NCBI GenBank assembly: GCA_965276665.1
Contig: OZ255620.1
Location: 2,294,001-2,358,000, forward strand
Length of the DNA: 64,000 nucleotides
Origin: CAWGJC01 sp965276665
GTDB taxonomy: Bacteria > Pseudomonadota > Alphaproteobacteria > Acetobacterales > Acetobacteraceae
Reading direction: 5' to 3'
The notes under the pieces are model-generated. The model was not told where the DNA came from. It did no database searches and worked only from the letters and a program-made list of their open reading frames with translations. Made by a program: the position numbers and the translations under genes. How positions within the stretch are numbered: the stretch's first letter is position 1; each line of letters begins with the position of its first letter. Below are positions 8,482-17,778 of the stretch, piece by piece.

Positions 8482-9446
8482 GGCGCGGGCGCGCTCACCA
8501 GCTTGCCCTGGTAGCGCCCGGTCAGCGTGCCGAGGAACGCGACGATCTGCGCGGTCTGCTCCGGCGTCAGCGTGCGGCCGAGCTGGGCGCGAGCCATGTC
8601 GGTCACCGCGCCAGACAGCGTCGGCGCGCTGCCGTCATGGAAGTAGGGGGCGGTGGTGGCGACGTTACGCAGGCTCGGGACCCGCAGGATGCGCGGGGTC
8701 GGGGTGGCGAGCGGGCTGAAGATGCCATGCGGCTCCCAGAGATTGCCCCCGATATTGACGCCCTGGTGGCAGGCGACGCAGCCGAGCGAGGTGAACAGCG
8801 CATAGCCGGCCTGCTCCTCGGCGCTCAGCGCCGTCTTGTCGCCGCGCAGGAACTGGTCGAACCGGCTGTCCGGCGTCAGCAGCGTCTCTTCATAGGTGGC
8901 GATCGCATCCAGCATGCTGTCGCGGGTCGGCCCGTGGCCATAGCTCTTGCGGAACCGCGCCACCAGCGCCGGATCGGCCTCGATCGCCTGCAACGCGTGC
9001 TGGTCGGAGCTGCCCATGAATTCGGGGCTCGAGAGCGACATCTCGGCCTGCTCGTCGAGGGTCCTGGCGTTCCCCTCCCAGTTCTGCCGGAAGGACAGCG
9101 CGGCGTTGAACACGGTGTTGGTGTTGAGCGAGGCCGGCTTGCCCTCCGGCGTCAGGTCGCGGGCGCGGCTATCCGCGCCGTTGGTGGCGACGTCATGGCA
9201 GGAGGCGCAGCTACGCCGCCCGTCGCCGGAGAGGCGCGGATCGTTGAACAGCAGCATGCCGAGAGCGCGGCGCCCGGGATCGACGGCGGGCGGCGACGGA
9301 ACCGGCGTGATCGGTTGATCGATCTCCGGATCCGCCGCGGCCGCGGCCAGCATGGCCACCAGCATCAGCAGAGCAAGGCTGACCCGCGCCAACCCGCGCC
9401 GGCCGTGGCCCTGACCCTGGCCCTGACCATCGGGCGCCCGGCGCAC
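8478..9446 (-). CDS. Di-haem cytochrome c peroxidase-family protein
   Basis: A 322-residue exported protein with two c-type haem sites, CASCH (about residue 80) and CVACH (about residue 223), and the peroxidase/MauG-family features LFNDPRLSGD, PSLRNVATTAPYFHDG and the closing helix LTPEQTAQIVAFLGTL. Such proteins reduce peroxide or oxidise a partner in the periplasm. I place the start at GTG 9444-9446, giving an Arg-rich n-region followed by a Leu/Ala signal core; the divergent regulator's start at 9489 excludes much longer versions. The leader holds a short CCCTGA/CCCTGG repeat that encodes GQGQGQG. It is coupled to the kinase, suggesting joint redox or peroxide sensing. Confidence 0.85.
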   Translation of the reverse strand: MRRAPDGQGQGQGHGRRGLARVSLALLMLVAMLAAAAADPEIDQPITPVPSPPAVDPGRRALGMLLFNDPRLSGDGRRSCASCHDVATNGADSRARDLTPEGKPASLNTNTVFNAALSFRQNWEGNARTLDEQAEMSLSSPEFMGSSDQHALQAIEADPALVARFRKSYGHGPTRDSMLDAIATYEETLLTPDSRFDQFLRGDKTALSAEEQAGYALFTSLGCVACHQGVNIGGNLWEPHGIFSPLATPTPRILRVPSLRNVATTAPYFHDGSAPTLSGAVTDMARAQLGRTLTPEQTAQIVAFLGTLTGRYQGKLVSAPAP

Positions 9447-9488
9447 TATAAGGCCTCTCGCAACCACGCAAACTCTCGGACAGTCGCC
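9447..9488. promoter_or_regulatory. Divergent promoter region between cytochrome/kinase and response regulator
   Basis: Only 42 bp separate the GTG of the cytochrome gene (minus) and the ATG of the regulator (plus), so the two transcription units must share or overlap control signals. A TATA-like stretch (cactataagg, 9444-9453) sits at its left edge. No convincing -35/-10 pair was seen, so the assignment rests on gene geometry. Confidence 0.4.
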
Positions 9489-10265
9489 ATGCAGGAAGCC
9501 GACCATCGCACGTCGCCCCCCTCCCCCGCCACCCGGGTCCTCGTGGTCGATGATGATCCTGCGATGCAGAAGATGGTCACCAACTACCTGGCCGATCACG
9601 GCATGGGCGCGGCGGCCGCCGCGAACCGGGACGAGATGTTCCGCCTGATCAGGGAGAGCAGCTTCAACCTGGCGATCCTCGATCTCAAGCTCGGCCAGGA
9701 GGACGGGCTCGATCTGCTGCGCGAGCTGCGCGGCTGGTCCGACCTGCCGGTGATCATCATCACCGGCCACCGCCGCGACGAGATCGACCGGGTGGTCGGC
9801 CTCGAGCTCGGCGCCGATGATTACGTGACCAAGCCGTTCAGCCTGCGCGAGCTGCTGGCGCGGATCCGGGTGGTGCTGCGACGCGCCGAGGCGGCGCGAA
9901 GCGCCGTGGCCGAGGCGCAGGCCGCGCCGCCCGGCGAGGAGCCCGGCTGGCGCAACTACCGGTTCGGCGGCTGGAGCCTCGACCGCCGCACGCGCCAACT
10001 GGTCAACCCGCAAGGCACGCCGGTTGCGCTGACCAACAGCGAGCACACGCTGCTGGTCGCTTTCCTGAACTCGCCCCGCCGGCCGCTGTCGCGCGAGCAG
10101 CTGCTGCAGGCGACGCGCATGCACGAGAATATCTACGATCGCAGCATCGACGTGCAGATCCTGCGGCTCCGCCGCAAGCTCGAGGCGGAAACAGAGGCCG
10201 AGCGGCTGATCCAGACCGAGCGCGGCGTCGGCTACACCTTCGTGCTGTCGGTCGAGCGGGTGTGA
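9489..10265 (+). CDS. OmpR/PhoB-family response regulator
   Basis: A 258-residue two-component regulator. The receiver (about residues 17-130) has the acidic pair DDD (about 23-25), phosphoacceptor Asp65 in LAILDLKLG, the conserved Thr in IIITGH and Lys115 in VTKPFSL. A winged-helix DNA-binding domain follows (about 155-255: NSEHTLLVAFL, RSIDVQILRLRRKL, ERGVGYTF). It is transcribed divergently from the cytochrome peroxidase/hybrid kinase pair, which is most likely its cognate sensor because the kinase's own receiver appears inactive. Its target genes cannot be told from the sequence. Confidence 0.92.
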   Translation: MQEADHRTSPPSPATRVLVVDDDPAMQKMVTNYLADHGMGAAAAANRDEMFRLIRESSFNLAILDLKLGQEDGLDLLRELRGWSDLPVIIITGHRRDEIDRVVGLELGADDYVTKPFSLRELLARIRVVLRRAEAARSAVAEAQAAPPGEEPGWRNYRFGGWSLDRRTRQLVNPQGTPVALTNSEHTLLVAFLNSPRRPLSREQLLQATRMHENIYDRSIDVQILRLRRKLEAETEAERLIQTERGVGYTFVLSVERV

Positions 10266-10365
10266 CGCGGAACGCGCGCGCCATGTCCGGCGGCGGCCAC
10301 GCCGCAATCGTCATTTTGCGCCGCCGGCAGACGGGTCCAGGCGAGCGGCACCGAAGCCGGTTTGG

Positions 10366-10678
10366 CGTCCGCGTGAGCATCGACGATTTCGGCACCGGCT
10401 ATTCGCCACTCCGTTATGTTCACGAATTGCCGTTCGACACGCTGAAGATCGACCGGGGTTTCGTGCTGGCGATGGAGGCGAAGGCCGAGGGCAGGCAGGT
10501 CATTCAGACGATCCTCGATCTCGCCCGGACCCTGAATCTGGAGGTGGTCGCCGAGGGCACGGAGACCGCGGCGCATGTCGAGATGCTGCGGAAGATGGGC
10601 TGCGGCTACGCGCAAGGCTATTTCTTCTCGCGCCCGCTCGACAAGACGAGCGCCGCCGCTCTGCTCGCGGCGCGGTAG
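10366..10678 (+). pseudogene. EAL-domain (c-di-GMP phosphodiesterase) C-terminal relic
   Basis: From about 10366 the frame reads VSIDDFGTGYSPLRYVHELP, then DTLKIDRGFV and VVAEGTETAAHVEMLRKMGC, all diagnostic of the C-terminal half of EAL phosphodiesterases. The first half, including the EAL motif itself and its metal ligands, is absent. The roughly 35 codons upstream in the same frame, starting in the regulator's stop (GTGA), do not resemble any EAL sequence. It is therefore a truncated gene, possibly still translated by coupling but without a complete active site. Confidence 0.8.
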
Positions 10679-10705
10679 GCGAAGCGGTCGATCCGAGGCC
10701 GCTGC

Positions 10706-13072
10706 TCAGCGTGTGACCGTCAGCCCGGGCGCGGCGACGGGCGGCCGCAAGGTCGGCACGGGAGGGAGCTCCGGCTCGCCCGGCAGCCCGGCCGGAACCG
10801 CCATTTCGCCGATCTTGACGCCGGACCGGTCGGCCAGACGCAGGATGTCGAGCATCAGGCCGGTGCGGGCCGCCTTCTCGTCGGCGGCCGAGCGGACATC
10901 GAGGTAGCACGACACTTCGAGCTCGATCGCCTTTTCCGCCAGCGCGGCGATCCCGATCTGCGTGCGGCCCGGCACCACGTTGGCGTGGCCGCCGACGAGG
11001 GTGCGGAGCGCGTCCATGAAGCTCTCGATCTGCGCCGGGGTCGCGCCGTAGCTCACCAGCAGCTTGGCCTTCACCAGCCGGTTGCGCCGGCTGCCCCAAT
11101 TGTTGATCGAGGCATCCGACAGCTTGCCGTTCGGCACCACCGCCTCGGTGTCCTCCACCGTTCGGATGCGGGTGGAGCGGATGCCGACCTTCTCGACGGT
11201 TCCCTGCACGTCGCCGGCCACGATCCAGTCGCCGCGCTTGAAGGGATGGTCGGCGACCAGGATGCCGGCGCCGAACACGTTGGAGAGCGTCTCCTTGGAC
11301 GCGAAGGCGAAGGCGAGGCCGCTGAGCCCGAGGCCGGCAAGCAGCCCGTTGGTCGGGATCGAAAGCTCGCTCGCCACGTAGGTGACGGCGCCGAACACCA
11401 TCGCCAGCCGGATCGCGCCCAGGGTGAGCGAGACGGCGATGTCGTCTCCCTCGCCGCGCGTTCGCTGCACGCGGAGGACGAGGTTGTGGCTGAGCGCGTC
11501 GATGAGGTACCAGCCGGCCCAGACGCCGAACCCGGCGATGATGAGCGCGTGCACCGGCGCGGAATACTGCCGGACCTCCTCGGGCCAGCCCAGGAGGGGA
11601 ATGAACAGCTTGAACAGGATGGCCGCCACCACCAGGCGCAAGGGCCAGCGCAAGACGCGCTCGGATTGCAGCGTGGCGCCGCCGACGTCCCAGCGCAGCA
11701 GGCGGCGGACGATCTGCACGATCACCACGGAAACGGCCAGGCAGGCGGCCAGCGCGACCAGGGCGCCGACGAACTGCCACAGCTCCACCGGCCCGAACGG
11801 CTGCAGCGCGCCGGGGACGTGCTCCTTGAGCCACTGGCGGAGGGCGAAGAATGTCGAGGGCGGCGATTGCAGGACCTCGGTGCCGGCGACCGGCATCGGC
11901 TCCACCGCCGCATACAGGCTGCGGATGGTGCGGAGCGTGCCGGGGGTGAACTTCCACACCGTCTCGGTGCCCTCGGTGATCGGCGCGATGACGATCTGCC
12001 CCGCCGGATGATCGAACACGACATAGGGTTGGCGATCATCCGGGTCATCCGGGATTTCCTCCGGCACGATCTGCTGCACCCGGTCGAGGACGAGCTTCAG
12101 ATACTGCGCGGCGAGGAGGCCCTCATAGGCGCGCGTCGCCGTGAAGAGCCGGGAGGTGTCGAGCGTGCTCAGCGCCCGCTGGCTGCCGCCCGCGTTCCAA
12201 TCGGCGAAGGCCGACAGGAAGGCGGTCATCGTGTCGCGCGCATTGTGGAGCTTGAGATAGGCCGAGGGTTCCGGCGGCCGGCCGTTGTAGCGGGCCAGCA
12301 GGGCCCGGCGCGCGGCGGCGAGCTCGTCGTCGGTGGGCGCGACGATGAACCATTTGCCATCGGTCCGCTTGAAGGTGAGCGGCAGCACGGCATCGGTACC
12401 GGCTTGCTGCAAGTGCGCGACGTAGCTGTCTCCCGGCGTGCGCTTGCCGGGGAAGGACCAGAGGTGGAACGTCGTCAGGCTCAGCACGTCGCTGAGCGCC
12501 TGCGCGGCGTCGATCTTCATCCCCTGCGCCATCGTGGCGCCGCGATCGCCGAAGTCGAGCACGGCGGCGGCGGCGGCGAGCTGGTCGAGCAGGCCGTCAT
12601 GCGCGAGGTTGCCCGCCTCCACGAAAGTGCGCAGCGTCTCGCGAACGCCGGACTGGTCCACCGGCAGGATCGGCGGCGCGGCCTCGTCCCGGCCGCCCGT
12701 CCACCATTCGCCGTTATCGTAGCGGCCGGTGAACGAGGCCCCGTCCGGCGCCATGGTGAACAGGAAGTTGCCCGAGCGCTGTCCCTCGACCCATTGGCCC
12801 CGGAGCTGGTCGCCCTCGGCGGTCGCCTCGACCTTGCCGTCGAGCAGCTTATAGCGCCCGGTGACGTGGTTGCCGGTCTGGATCAGGTCGAGATGCGCGC
12901 CGCCGTTCCGCCAGTGCGTGTCCCAGCCGCCCGTCCATTCCGGGGTCGCGGCGGCGGCCCGGCCCAGGCAGAGCAGCGCGAGGATCAGGAAAATGACGCC
13001 GCGGAGGGCGTGCTCCCCGCCCGCCGGCCCCCGTCTCGGCATGCCCATCGCCTCAGAAGCCGGAACCGTCAT
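10706..13072 (-). CDS. MscS-family mechanosensitive channel with large periplasmic domain
   Basis: A 788-residue protein. It has a signal-like N-terminus (GVIFLILALLCLGRAAAATP), a soluble region of about 380 residues probably in the periplasm, then several membrane helices (about 430-590). The conserved MscS core follows: GLGLSGLAFAFASKETLSNVFG, HPFKRGDWIVAG, GTVEKVGIRSTRIRT and VVPNGKLSDASINNWG. The cytoplasmic cage ends in a Pro-rich tail. MscS proteins release solutes on hypo-osmotic shock; large versions like MscM or YbdG can be modulated by their extra domain. An in-frame ATG eight codons in is an alternative start. It stands alone, with no coupled gene. Confidence 0.9.
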   Translation of the reverse strand: MTVPASEAMGMPRRGPAGGEHALRGVIFLILALLCLGRAAAATPEWTGGWDTHWRNGGAHLDLIQTGNHVTGRYKLLDGKVEATAEGDQLRGQWVEGQRSGNFLFTMAPDGASFTGRYDNGEWWTGGRDEAAPPILPVDQSGVRETLRTFVEAGNLAHDGLLDQLAAAAAVLDFGDRGATMAQGMKIDAAQALSDVLSLTTFHLWSFPGKRTPGDSYVAHLQQAGTDAVLPLTFKRTDGKWFIVAPTDDELAAARRALLARYNGRPPEPSAYLKLHNARDTMTAFLSAFADWNAGGSQRALSTLDTSRLFTATRAYEGLLAAQYLKLVLDRVQQIVPEEIPDDPDDRQPYVVFDHPAGQIVIAPITEGTETVWKFTPGTLRTIRSLYAAVEPMPVAGTEVLQSPPSTFFALRQWLKEHVPGALQPFGPVELWQFVGALVALAACLAVSVVIVQIVRRLLRWDVGGATLQSERVLRWPLRLVVAAILFKLFIPLLGWPEEVRQYSAPVHALIIAGFGVWAGWYLIDALSHNLVLRVQRTRGEGDDIAVSLTLGAIRLAMVFGAVTYVASELSIPTNGLLAGLGLSGLAFAFASKETLSNVFGAGILVADHPFKRGDWIVAGDVQGTVEKVGIRSTRIRTVEDTEAVVPNGKLSDASINNWGSRRNRLVKAKLLVSYGATPAQIESFMDALRTLVGGHANVVPGRTQIGIAALAEKAIELEVSCYLDVRSAADEKAARTGLMLDILRLADRSGVKIGEMAVPAGLPGEPELPPVPTLRPPVAAPGLTVTR

Positions 13073-13286
13073 GGCCTTGTCTCCGACAATGCGTTCTTCG
13101 CGTCCGCTGGGCGGGGATCATTCGAGACCCGAGACCGAGATGCAACTCTGGAATCGGGGTTTGGGCGTCGCGCCCCGCGGCTCTGTCCAGGCAGGACGCC
13201 CGGGATCGGATGCAGGGCGGCCGTCGGGCCACCCAGTGGCCGATGGCCCAGTCTGCCGGGTGCGCCCGTTCAGCCTCCGTGCCGTG

Positions 13287-13880
13287 TCAGCGTGCTTCGC
13301 CTATCGCGAGATCGCTTCCGGTCGATGTCGGGTTGAGCACGATCATGCGGCTCAGGAGAATCGCCATCATGTCCTGCTCGGATCGCGACAGCATGGCGCA
13401 GAGCTGCCGCTCGGCGGCGGCGTGGTCCGCCATCGCGCGGTTGGCGATGTCGAGCCCCTTGCGGGTCAGCTCGACCCGGACGCTGCGCCCATCGGCGGGA
13501 TCGCCCGAGCGGCGCACGAACCCCTGCCGCTCGACCCGCCGCAGCAGGTTCGAGATGCCGCCGGAGGTGAACAGCATCGTCGCCTGCAGATGCGAGGGCG
13601 ACAATCGATACGGCGCACCGGCGACCCGCAGCGTGGCCAGCACGGCATAGGCCGGATAGCGCAGGCCATACGGCGCCAGCGCGGCATTGACCGTCTTCAG
13701 GATGATGTCCTGCAGCATCAGGATGCGGCCGACCACCGCCTTGCCCGAACCGTCGATATCCGGCCGTTCGCGGCGCCACTGCGCCATCCCGCGGCCGACA
13801 AGGTCGAATTGCGGCGAGGCGGGGATCTTCTGCGCGGATGCGGAGACGTCAGGTTCGCGTACGCGTCGTGGCATGGCCAT
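13287..13880 (-). CDS. MarR-family transcriptional regulator
   Basis: A 197-residue regulator with the winged helix-turn-helix of MarR proteins: LRYPAYAVLATLRVAGAPYRLSPSHL, then TSGGISNLLRRVERQGFVRRSGDPADGRSVRVELT (about residues 75-150), where the DxRS-type wing is clear. The family forms dimers that usually repress an adjacent divergent gene and respond to small aromatic or amphipathic ligands. It is transcribed away from the ABC importer operon that begins at 14007, so control of that operon is likely. The N-terminal 40 residues are longer than in small MarR proteins. Confidence 0.85.
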   Translation of the reverse strand: MAMPRRVREPDVSASAQKIPASPQFDLVGRGMAQWRRERPDIDGSGKAVVGRILMLQDIILKTVNAALAPYGLRYPAYAVLATLRVAGAPYRLSPSHLQATMLFTSGGISNLLRRVERQGFVRRSGDPADGRSVRVELTRKGLDIANRAMADHAAAERQLCAMLSRSEQDMMAILLSRMIVLNPTSTGSDLAIGEAR

Positions 13881-13922
13881 CCTCTCTCGCCCGAATGTAA
13901 TGCCCCGAACGCCATCGAGATA

Positions 13923-13978
13923 GTTTGCAGATACGGCGGATTATCTTTCTTGAAAGCAAACGACATGTCGGGTTAGCT
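13923..13978 (+). promoter_or_regulatory. Candidate promoter of the ABC importer/amidase operon
   Basis: TTGAAA at 13950-13955 and TTAGCT at 13973-13978 are separated by 17 bp, a plausible sigma-70 pair, with the first gene's ATG at 14007. A perfect inverted repeat, CTTTC-TT-GAAAG, overlaps the -35, and GTTTGC (13923) is mirrored by GCAAAC (13956). Either could be the site of the divergent MarR regulator. This is read by eye and not tested. Confidence 0.45.
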
Positions 13979-14006
13979 TGACCTGATCCCGTCGGAGTGG
14001 CGAACG

Positions 14007-15026
14007 ATGTCCCCACGCCTTTCAATACTCGCCGTCACGCTCGGCCTCGCAGCCGTCGCGCCGGCCGGCGCGCAGCAGCTGACGGTGGCGACCTTCGGCG
14101 GCTCTTTCCTGGACGACACCAAGACCTGCGTGATCCAGCCATTCGAGAAGGCCACCGGCGCCAAGACGGCGGTGCAGCAAGGCAATTCGGTGCAGATCGC
14201 GGCCGCCCTCCGGGCGATGGGCGGCCACCCGACATACGACGTCGCCTATATGGACAATTCGCTCGCCACCCAGCTCAAGAACGAAGGCCTCGTCGAGCCG
14301 CTCGACGTCAGCAAGCTCGCGAGCTATCCGGAGATCGACAAGGCCGCCTTCGGTCCGGACAACAGCTACGTGACCTTCGAGGTCTCGGCCACCGCGATCG
14401 TCTACGACCCCAAGATGGTCAAGACGCCGCCCACCTCCTGGAACGATCTGTTCGACCCGCAATACAAGGGCCGCATGGCGCTCGGCGACATCACCGGGAC
14501 CTCCGGCGTGCAGACCCTGCTGGCGATCAACCGGCTGAAGGGCGGCACGCTCGATAACATGGATCCGGGCCTGGCGGCGATGAAGACGATCGTGCCGGAT
14601 GCGGTCACGCTCTACACCCAGGCCGACCAGCTTCTCTCGCTGTTCCAGCGAGGCGACATCGTGATGGCGCCCTGGTATCCGGATCGCGCCGGCTCGGCGA
14701 TCGACAAGGGGCTGTCGCTCGCGGTCGCCTATCCGAAGGAGGGCGCGGTCGGCATCAAGCCCGTGTTGGTCATTCCGAAAGGCACGGCCAACAGCGCGCT
14801 CGCGCTCAAATACGTCGACACCGTGTTGTCGCGCGACAGCCAGACCTGCTTCACCGAGCGGCAATACGCCGCGCCGGTCAACCAGACGGTGAAGCTGACC
14901 GACAAGGTCGCGCGGATCGTGGCGACGGGCGACAATTACAAGCGTCTCTGGTTCCCCGACCCGCAGGCCGTCGCCTCCCACTTGCCGGACTGGATCCGCC
15001 GCTGGCAACGCGAGGTGGCGCACTGA
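14007..15026 (+). CDS. ABC transporter periplasmic binding protein, spermidine/putrescine (PotD) type
   Basis: A 339-residue secreted protein with signal peptide SILAVTLGLAAVAPAGA (cleavage about residue 22). The mature chain begins QLTVATFGGSF, typical of the PotD/Fe3+-type binding-protein superfamily, and carries motifs of this group such as SYVTFEVSATAIVYDPKMV and MAPWYPDRAGSAIDKGL. It is the first gene of a tightly packed operon with its ATPase and two permeases. True polyamine binders keep specific acidic and aromatic residues that I could not confirm, and the downstream hydrolase genes suggest another organic ligand. Confidence 0.87.
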   Translation: MSPRLSILAVTLGLAAVAPAGAQQLTVATFGGSFLDDTKTCVIQPFEKATGAKTAVQQGNSVQIAAALRAMGGHPTYDVAYMDNSLATQLKNEGLVEPLDVSKLASYPEIDKAAFGPDNSYVTFEVSATAIVYDPKMVKTPPTSWNDLFDPQYKGRMALGDITGTSGVQTLLAINRLKGGTLDNMDPGLAAMKTIVPDAVTLYTQADQLLSLFQRGDIVMAPWYPDRAGSAIDKGLSLAVAYPKEGAVGIKPVLVIPKGTANSALALKYVDTVLSRDSQTCFTERQYAAPVNQTVKLTDKVARIVATGDNYKRLWFPDPQAVASHLPDWIRRWQREVAH

Positions 15027-15052
15027 TCGCCCGATCCGGCGGGTGATCGCCG

Positions 15053-16126
15053 ATGGCGGAGCTGGTCGTCCGCAAGCTGACCAAGCGGTACGGCGGCAAT
15101 GCCGTGGTCGCCGATGTGGATCTCGCGGTCGCGTCGGGCGAGTTCGTCGCCCTGCTGGGGCCGTCCGGCTGCGGCAAGAGCACGTTGCTGCGCATGCTGG
15201 CCGGGCTGGTGCCCCCGAGCGCCGGCGACGTGCTGGTGGACGGCGCGAGCATCGCCCATCTGCCGCCGCATCGGCGCGGCCTCGGGCTGGTGTTCCAGTC
15301 CTACGCCCTGTTTCCGCATCTGAGCGTCGCGGATAATGTGGGCTTCGGCTTGCGGCGGCAGGGCGTGCGCGGCGAGGTGTTGCGGCGGCGGGTGAGCGAG
15401 GCGCTCGATCTGGTGCGGCTGGCACCGCTCGCCGCGCGCCTGCCGCGACAGCTCTCCGGCGGCCAGCAGCAGCGCGTCGCGCTGGCGCGCGCGGTGGCGC
15501 CGCGGCCGCGCATCCTGCTGCTCGACGAGCCGCTGTCCAATCTCGACGCACAGCTCCGCGACGAGATGCAGATCGAGATCAAGCGCCTGCAGCGCGAGCT
15601 CGGCATCACCAGCGTCTTCGTCACGCATGATCAATCCGAGGCGCTGTCCCTGTCGGATCGGGTCTGCGTGCTCGAGCATGGGCGCATCCAGCAGGTCGGC
15701 ACGCCGGAGGCGATCTATCACGCGCCGGCGAACGGTTTCGTCGCGGGCTTCATCGGCCGCTCGAACCGCCTGCGCGGGCGGGTGGAGGCGGCCGACGCGA
15801 CCGGATCGTCGCTCCGGCTCGATGACGGAACCACGTTGCGGAGCGCCGATTCGCGCGAAGCGGTTGGAAGCGTGGTGGACATCATCATCCGCCACGATGC
15901 GGTCCGGCTGGCGCCGGAGGCGCCGGGTGTGGCGGGCTGGCCCGGCCAGGTCACGCTACGCTCCTTTTCGGGCGCCCGGGTGCAGCTCGTCATCCGGCTC
16001 GATGCCGGCACGGAGCTGGTGGCCGAACAGGCGAGCGCGCTCGCCGGCACAAATTCGGCGGTGGGCGCGCGCGTGCTGGCATCAGTCGACCCCTCCGCCG
16101 TATTCGTGTCCGGGCGGCCGGCGTGA
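15053..16126 (+). CDS. ABC transporter ATPase, PotA type
   Basis: A 357-residue ATPase that powers import by the neighbouring permeases. It has Walker A GPSGCGKST (about residues 37-45), the Q loop FQSYALFPH, signature LSGGQQQRVALARA (about 130), Walker B ILLLDEPLSNLD and the H-loop VTHDQ. The C-terminal third is a TOBE domain, as in PotA and other polyamine/iron/sulfate importers. It starts 26 bp after the binding protein, and its stop overlaps the next gene's start (GTGA). Confidence 0.92.
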   Translation: MAELVVRKLTKRYGGNAVVADVDLAVASGEFVALLGPSGCGKSTLLRMLAGLVPPSAGDVLVDGASIAHLPPHRRGLGLVFQSYALFPHLSVADNVGFGLRRQGVRGEVLRRRVSEALDLVRLAPLAARLPRQLSGGQQQRVALARAVAPRPRILLLDEPLSNLDAQLRDEMQIEIKRLQRELGITSVFVTHDQSEALSLSDRVCVLEHGRIQQVGTPEAIYHAPANGFVAGFIGRSNRLRGRVEAADATGSSLRLDDGTTLRSADSREAVGSVVDIIIRHDAVRLAPEAPGVAGWPGQVTLRSFSGARVQLVIRLDAGTELVAEQASALAGTNSAVGARVLASVDPSAVFVSGRPA

Positions 16127-16980
16127 ACCTGCAGACAGAGCAGCGCACCGGGCTGCTGCTGATCACGCCGCTCGGCCTCGTGCTGCTCGTCGCGTTCATC
16201 GCGCCCGTGCTGCTGATGCTGCCGACCAGCTTCCGGATCTATCAGCCAGGCGTCGGCATGATGCCGGGATGGACGCTGCGCAACTACACGCAGATCGTCA
16301 CCGACCCGTATTTCCATGCGGTGCTCGGCCGCACCTTGACGATGGGCGTATCGGTCACCGCGATCTGCCTGGTGCTCGGCTATCCGCTTGCGATGGTGCT
16401 CGCCCGATCCCGTGGCGCGGTGCGGAGTTGGCTGACGCTGCTGGTGGTGTTCCCCCTCACCCTCAACCTGGTGGTGCGCTCCTTCGGCTGGATCTCGCTG
16501 CTCTCCAATCGCGGGCTGATCAACAACGCCTTGATGTCGCTCGGCCTGGTCGAGCGGCCGGTGCGGATGATGTTCGATCTCACCGGGCTGATCGTCGGGC
16601 TGACGCATATCTACCTGCCGTTCATGGTGATGGTGCTCGCCGCCTCGCTGCAGGGACTGCCGCGCGACGTGGACGCGGCGGCCGCCACGCTCGGCACCGC
16701 GCCGTGGAAAACCTTCCTGCTGGTCACCCTGCCGTTGACCGCGCCCGGCATGTTCGCGGGATGCGTGCTGGTGTTCGTGCTCAGCATCAGCGCGCTGGTC
16801 ACGCCGCGCCTGCTGGGTGGGCCTGCCTACAAGGTGATGGCCACCACGATCTATGACGAGTTCCTGAGCAGCCTCGACTGGCCCTCCGGCGCCGCGCTCG
16901 CCTTTACCCTGACGGTGTTCGCGGTGCTCATCGTCGCCCTGGCGGGATGGCTGGCAAGACGCTGGGTCGCGGCGCGATGA
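16123..16980 (+). CDS. ABC transporter permease, PotB type
   Basis: A 285-residue inner-membrane permease with about six hydrophobic helices. It has the EAA-type cytoplasmic loop contacting the ATPase (RDVDAAAATLGTAPWKTFLLVTLPLTAPG, about residues 185-215). The start is GTG at 16123, overlapping the ATPase stop. It pairs with the following permease to form the heterodimeric channel of a polyamine-type importer. Confidence 0.9.
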   Translation: MNLQTEQRTGLLLITPLGLVLLVAFIAPVLLMLPTSFRIYQPGVGMMPGWTLRNYTQIVTDPYFHAVLGRTLTMGVSVTAICLVLGYPLAMVLARSRGAVRSWLTLLVVFPLTLNLVVRSFGWISLLSNRGLINNALMSLGLVERPVRMMFDLTGLIVGLTHIYLPFMVMVLAASLQGLPRDVDAAAATLGTAPWKTFLLVTLPLTAPGMFAGCVLVFVLSISALVTPRLLGGPAYKVMATTIYDEFLSSLDWPSGAALAFTLTVFAVLIVALAGWLARRWVAAR

Positions 16981-17765
16981 TCGATCACCCGGTTCCGGCG
17001 CCGCTCCGGGTTGCGGCCGGGCTGATCTTCGCCTTTCTGCTGCTCCCGGTCGTCGTGGTGGTCCTCGCCGCGTTCAGCCGCACCGCCTATCTCGCCATTC
17101 CGCCAGAGGGAGTGACGCTCCGCTGGTTCGCGGAGGTGTTCCGCGATCCCGCCTATCTCGCCGCGATCAGCCTCAGCCTCGAGCTCGCCGCCGCCTCGAC
17201 CTTGCTGGCGGCGGTGCTCGCGCTGCCGGCCTGCTACGCGCTCCATCACCGATGGGTGCCGTTCGGCACGGCGATCACGAACCTGCTGATGTCGCCGCTG
17301 ATCTTCCCCGCGGTGGTGATCGGCGTCGCGTTGCTGCAATATGTGAGCCTGCTCGGGTTGCGCGGCGATTTCGCGATTCTGGTGCTGGCCCATACCGTCA
17401 TCGTCACGCCTTATCTCGTGCGCACGATCCTGGCGGGCCTCGCCGGAATCGATCCGGCGCTCGAGGAAGCGGCGCGGGTGCTGGGGGCCGCGCGCGTGCA
17501 GGCCTTCGCGCTCGTCGTGCTGCCGGTCATCCGCTCCTCGCTCGGCGCCGGGGTGGTCTTCGCCCTGATCACCTCGTTCGACGAGGTGCCGGTGACGGTG
17601 TTTCTGCTGCCGCCCGGCCAGGCGACGCTGCCGGTCGCGATCTTCACCGCGATCGACCAGGGCGTCGACCCGTCGGTCGCCGCCGTCTCGACCCTGCTGA
17701 TCGCGGCCACGGCGATCCTGCTCGTGATCCTCGAGCGGTTTGCCGGCGCGCGGCGGCTGTTCTGA
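16977..17765 (+). CDS. ABC transporter permease, PotC type
   Basis: A 262-residue membrane protein, the second permease of the importer. The EAA loop reads GIDPALEEAARVLGAARVQAFALVVLPVIRSS (about residues 160-190), and six or so helices are evident. The ATG at 16977 overlaps the previous stop (ATGA) and is preferred to an in-frame ATG ten codons upstream lying inside the preceding permease. It is followed after 13 bp by the hydrolase gene, with an AAGGAG ribosome site between. Confidence 0.9.
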   Translation: MIDHPVPAPLRVAAGLIFAFLLLPVVVVVLAAFSRTAYLAIPPEGVTLRWFAEVFRDPAYLAAISLSLELAAASTLLAAVLALPACYALHHRWVPFGTAITNLLMSPLIFPAVVIGVALLQYVSLLGLRGDFAILVLAHTVIVTPYLVRTILAGLAGIDPALEEAARVLGAARVQAFALVVLPVIRSSLGAGVVFALITSFDEVPVTVFLLPPGQATLPVAIFTAIDQGVDPSVAAVSTLLIAATAILLVILERFAGARRLF

Positions 17766-17778
17766 CAAGGAGCTGATG

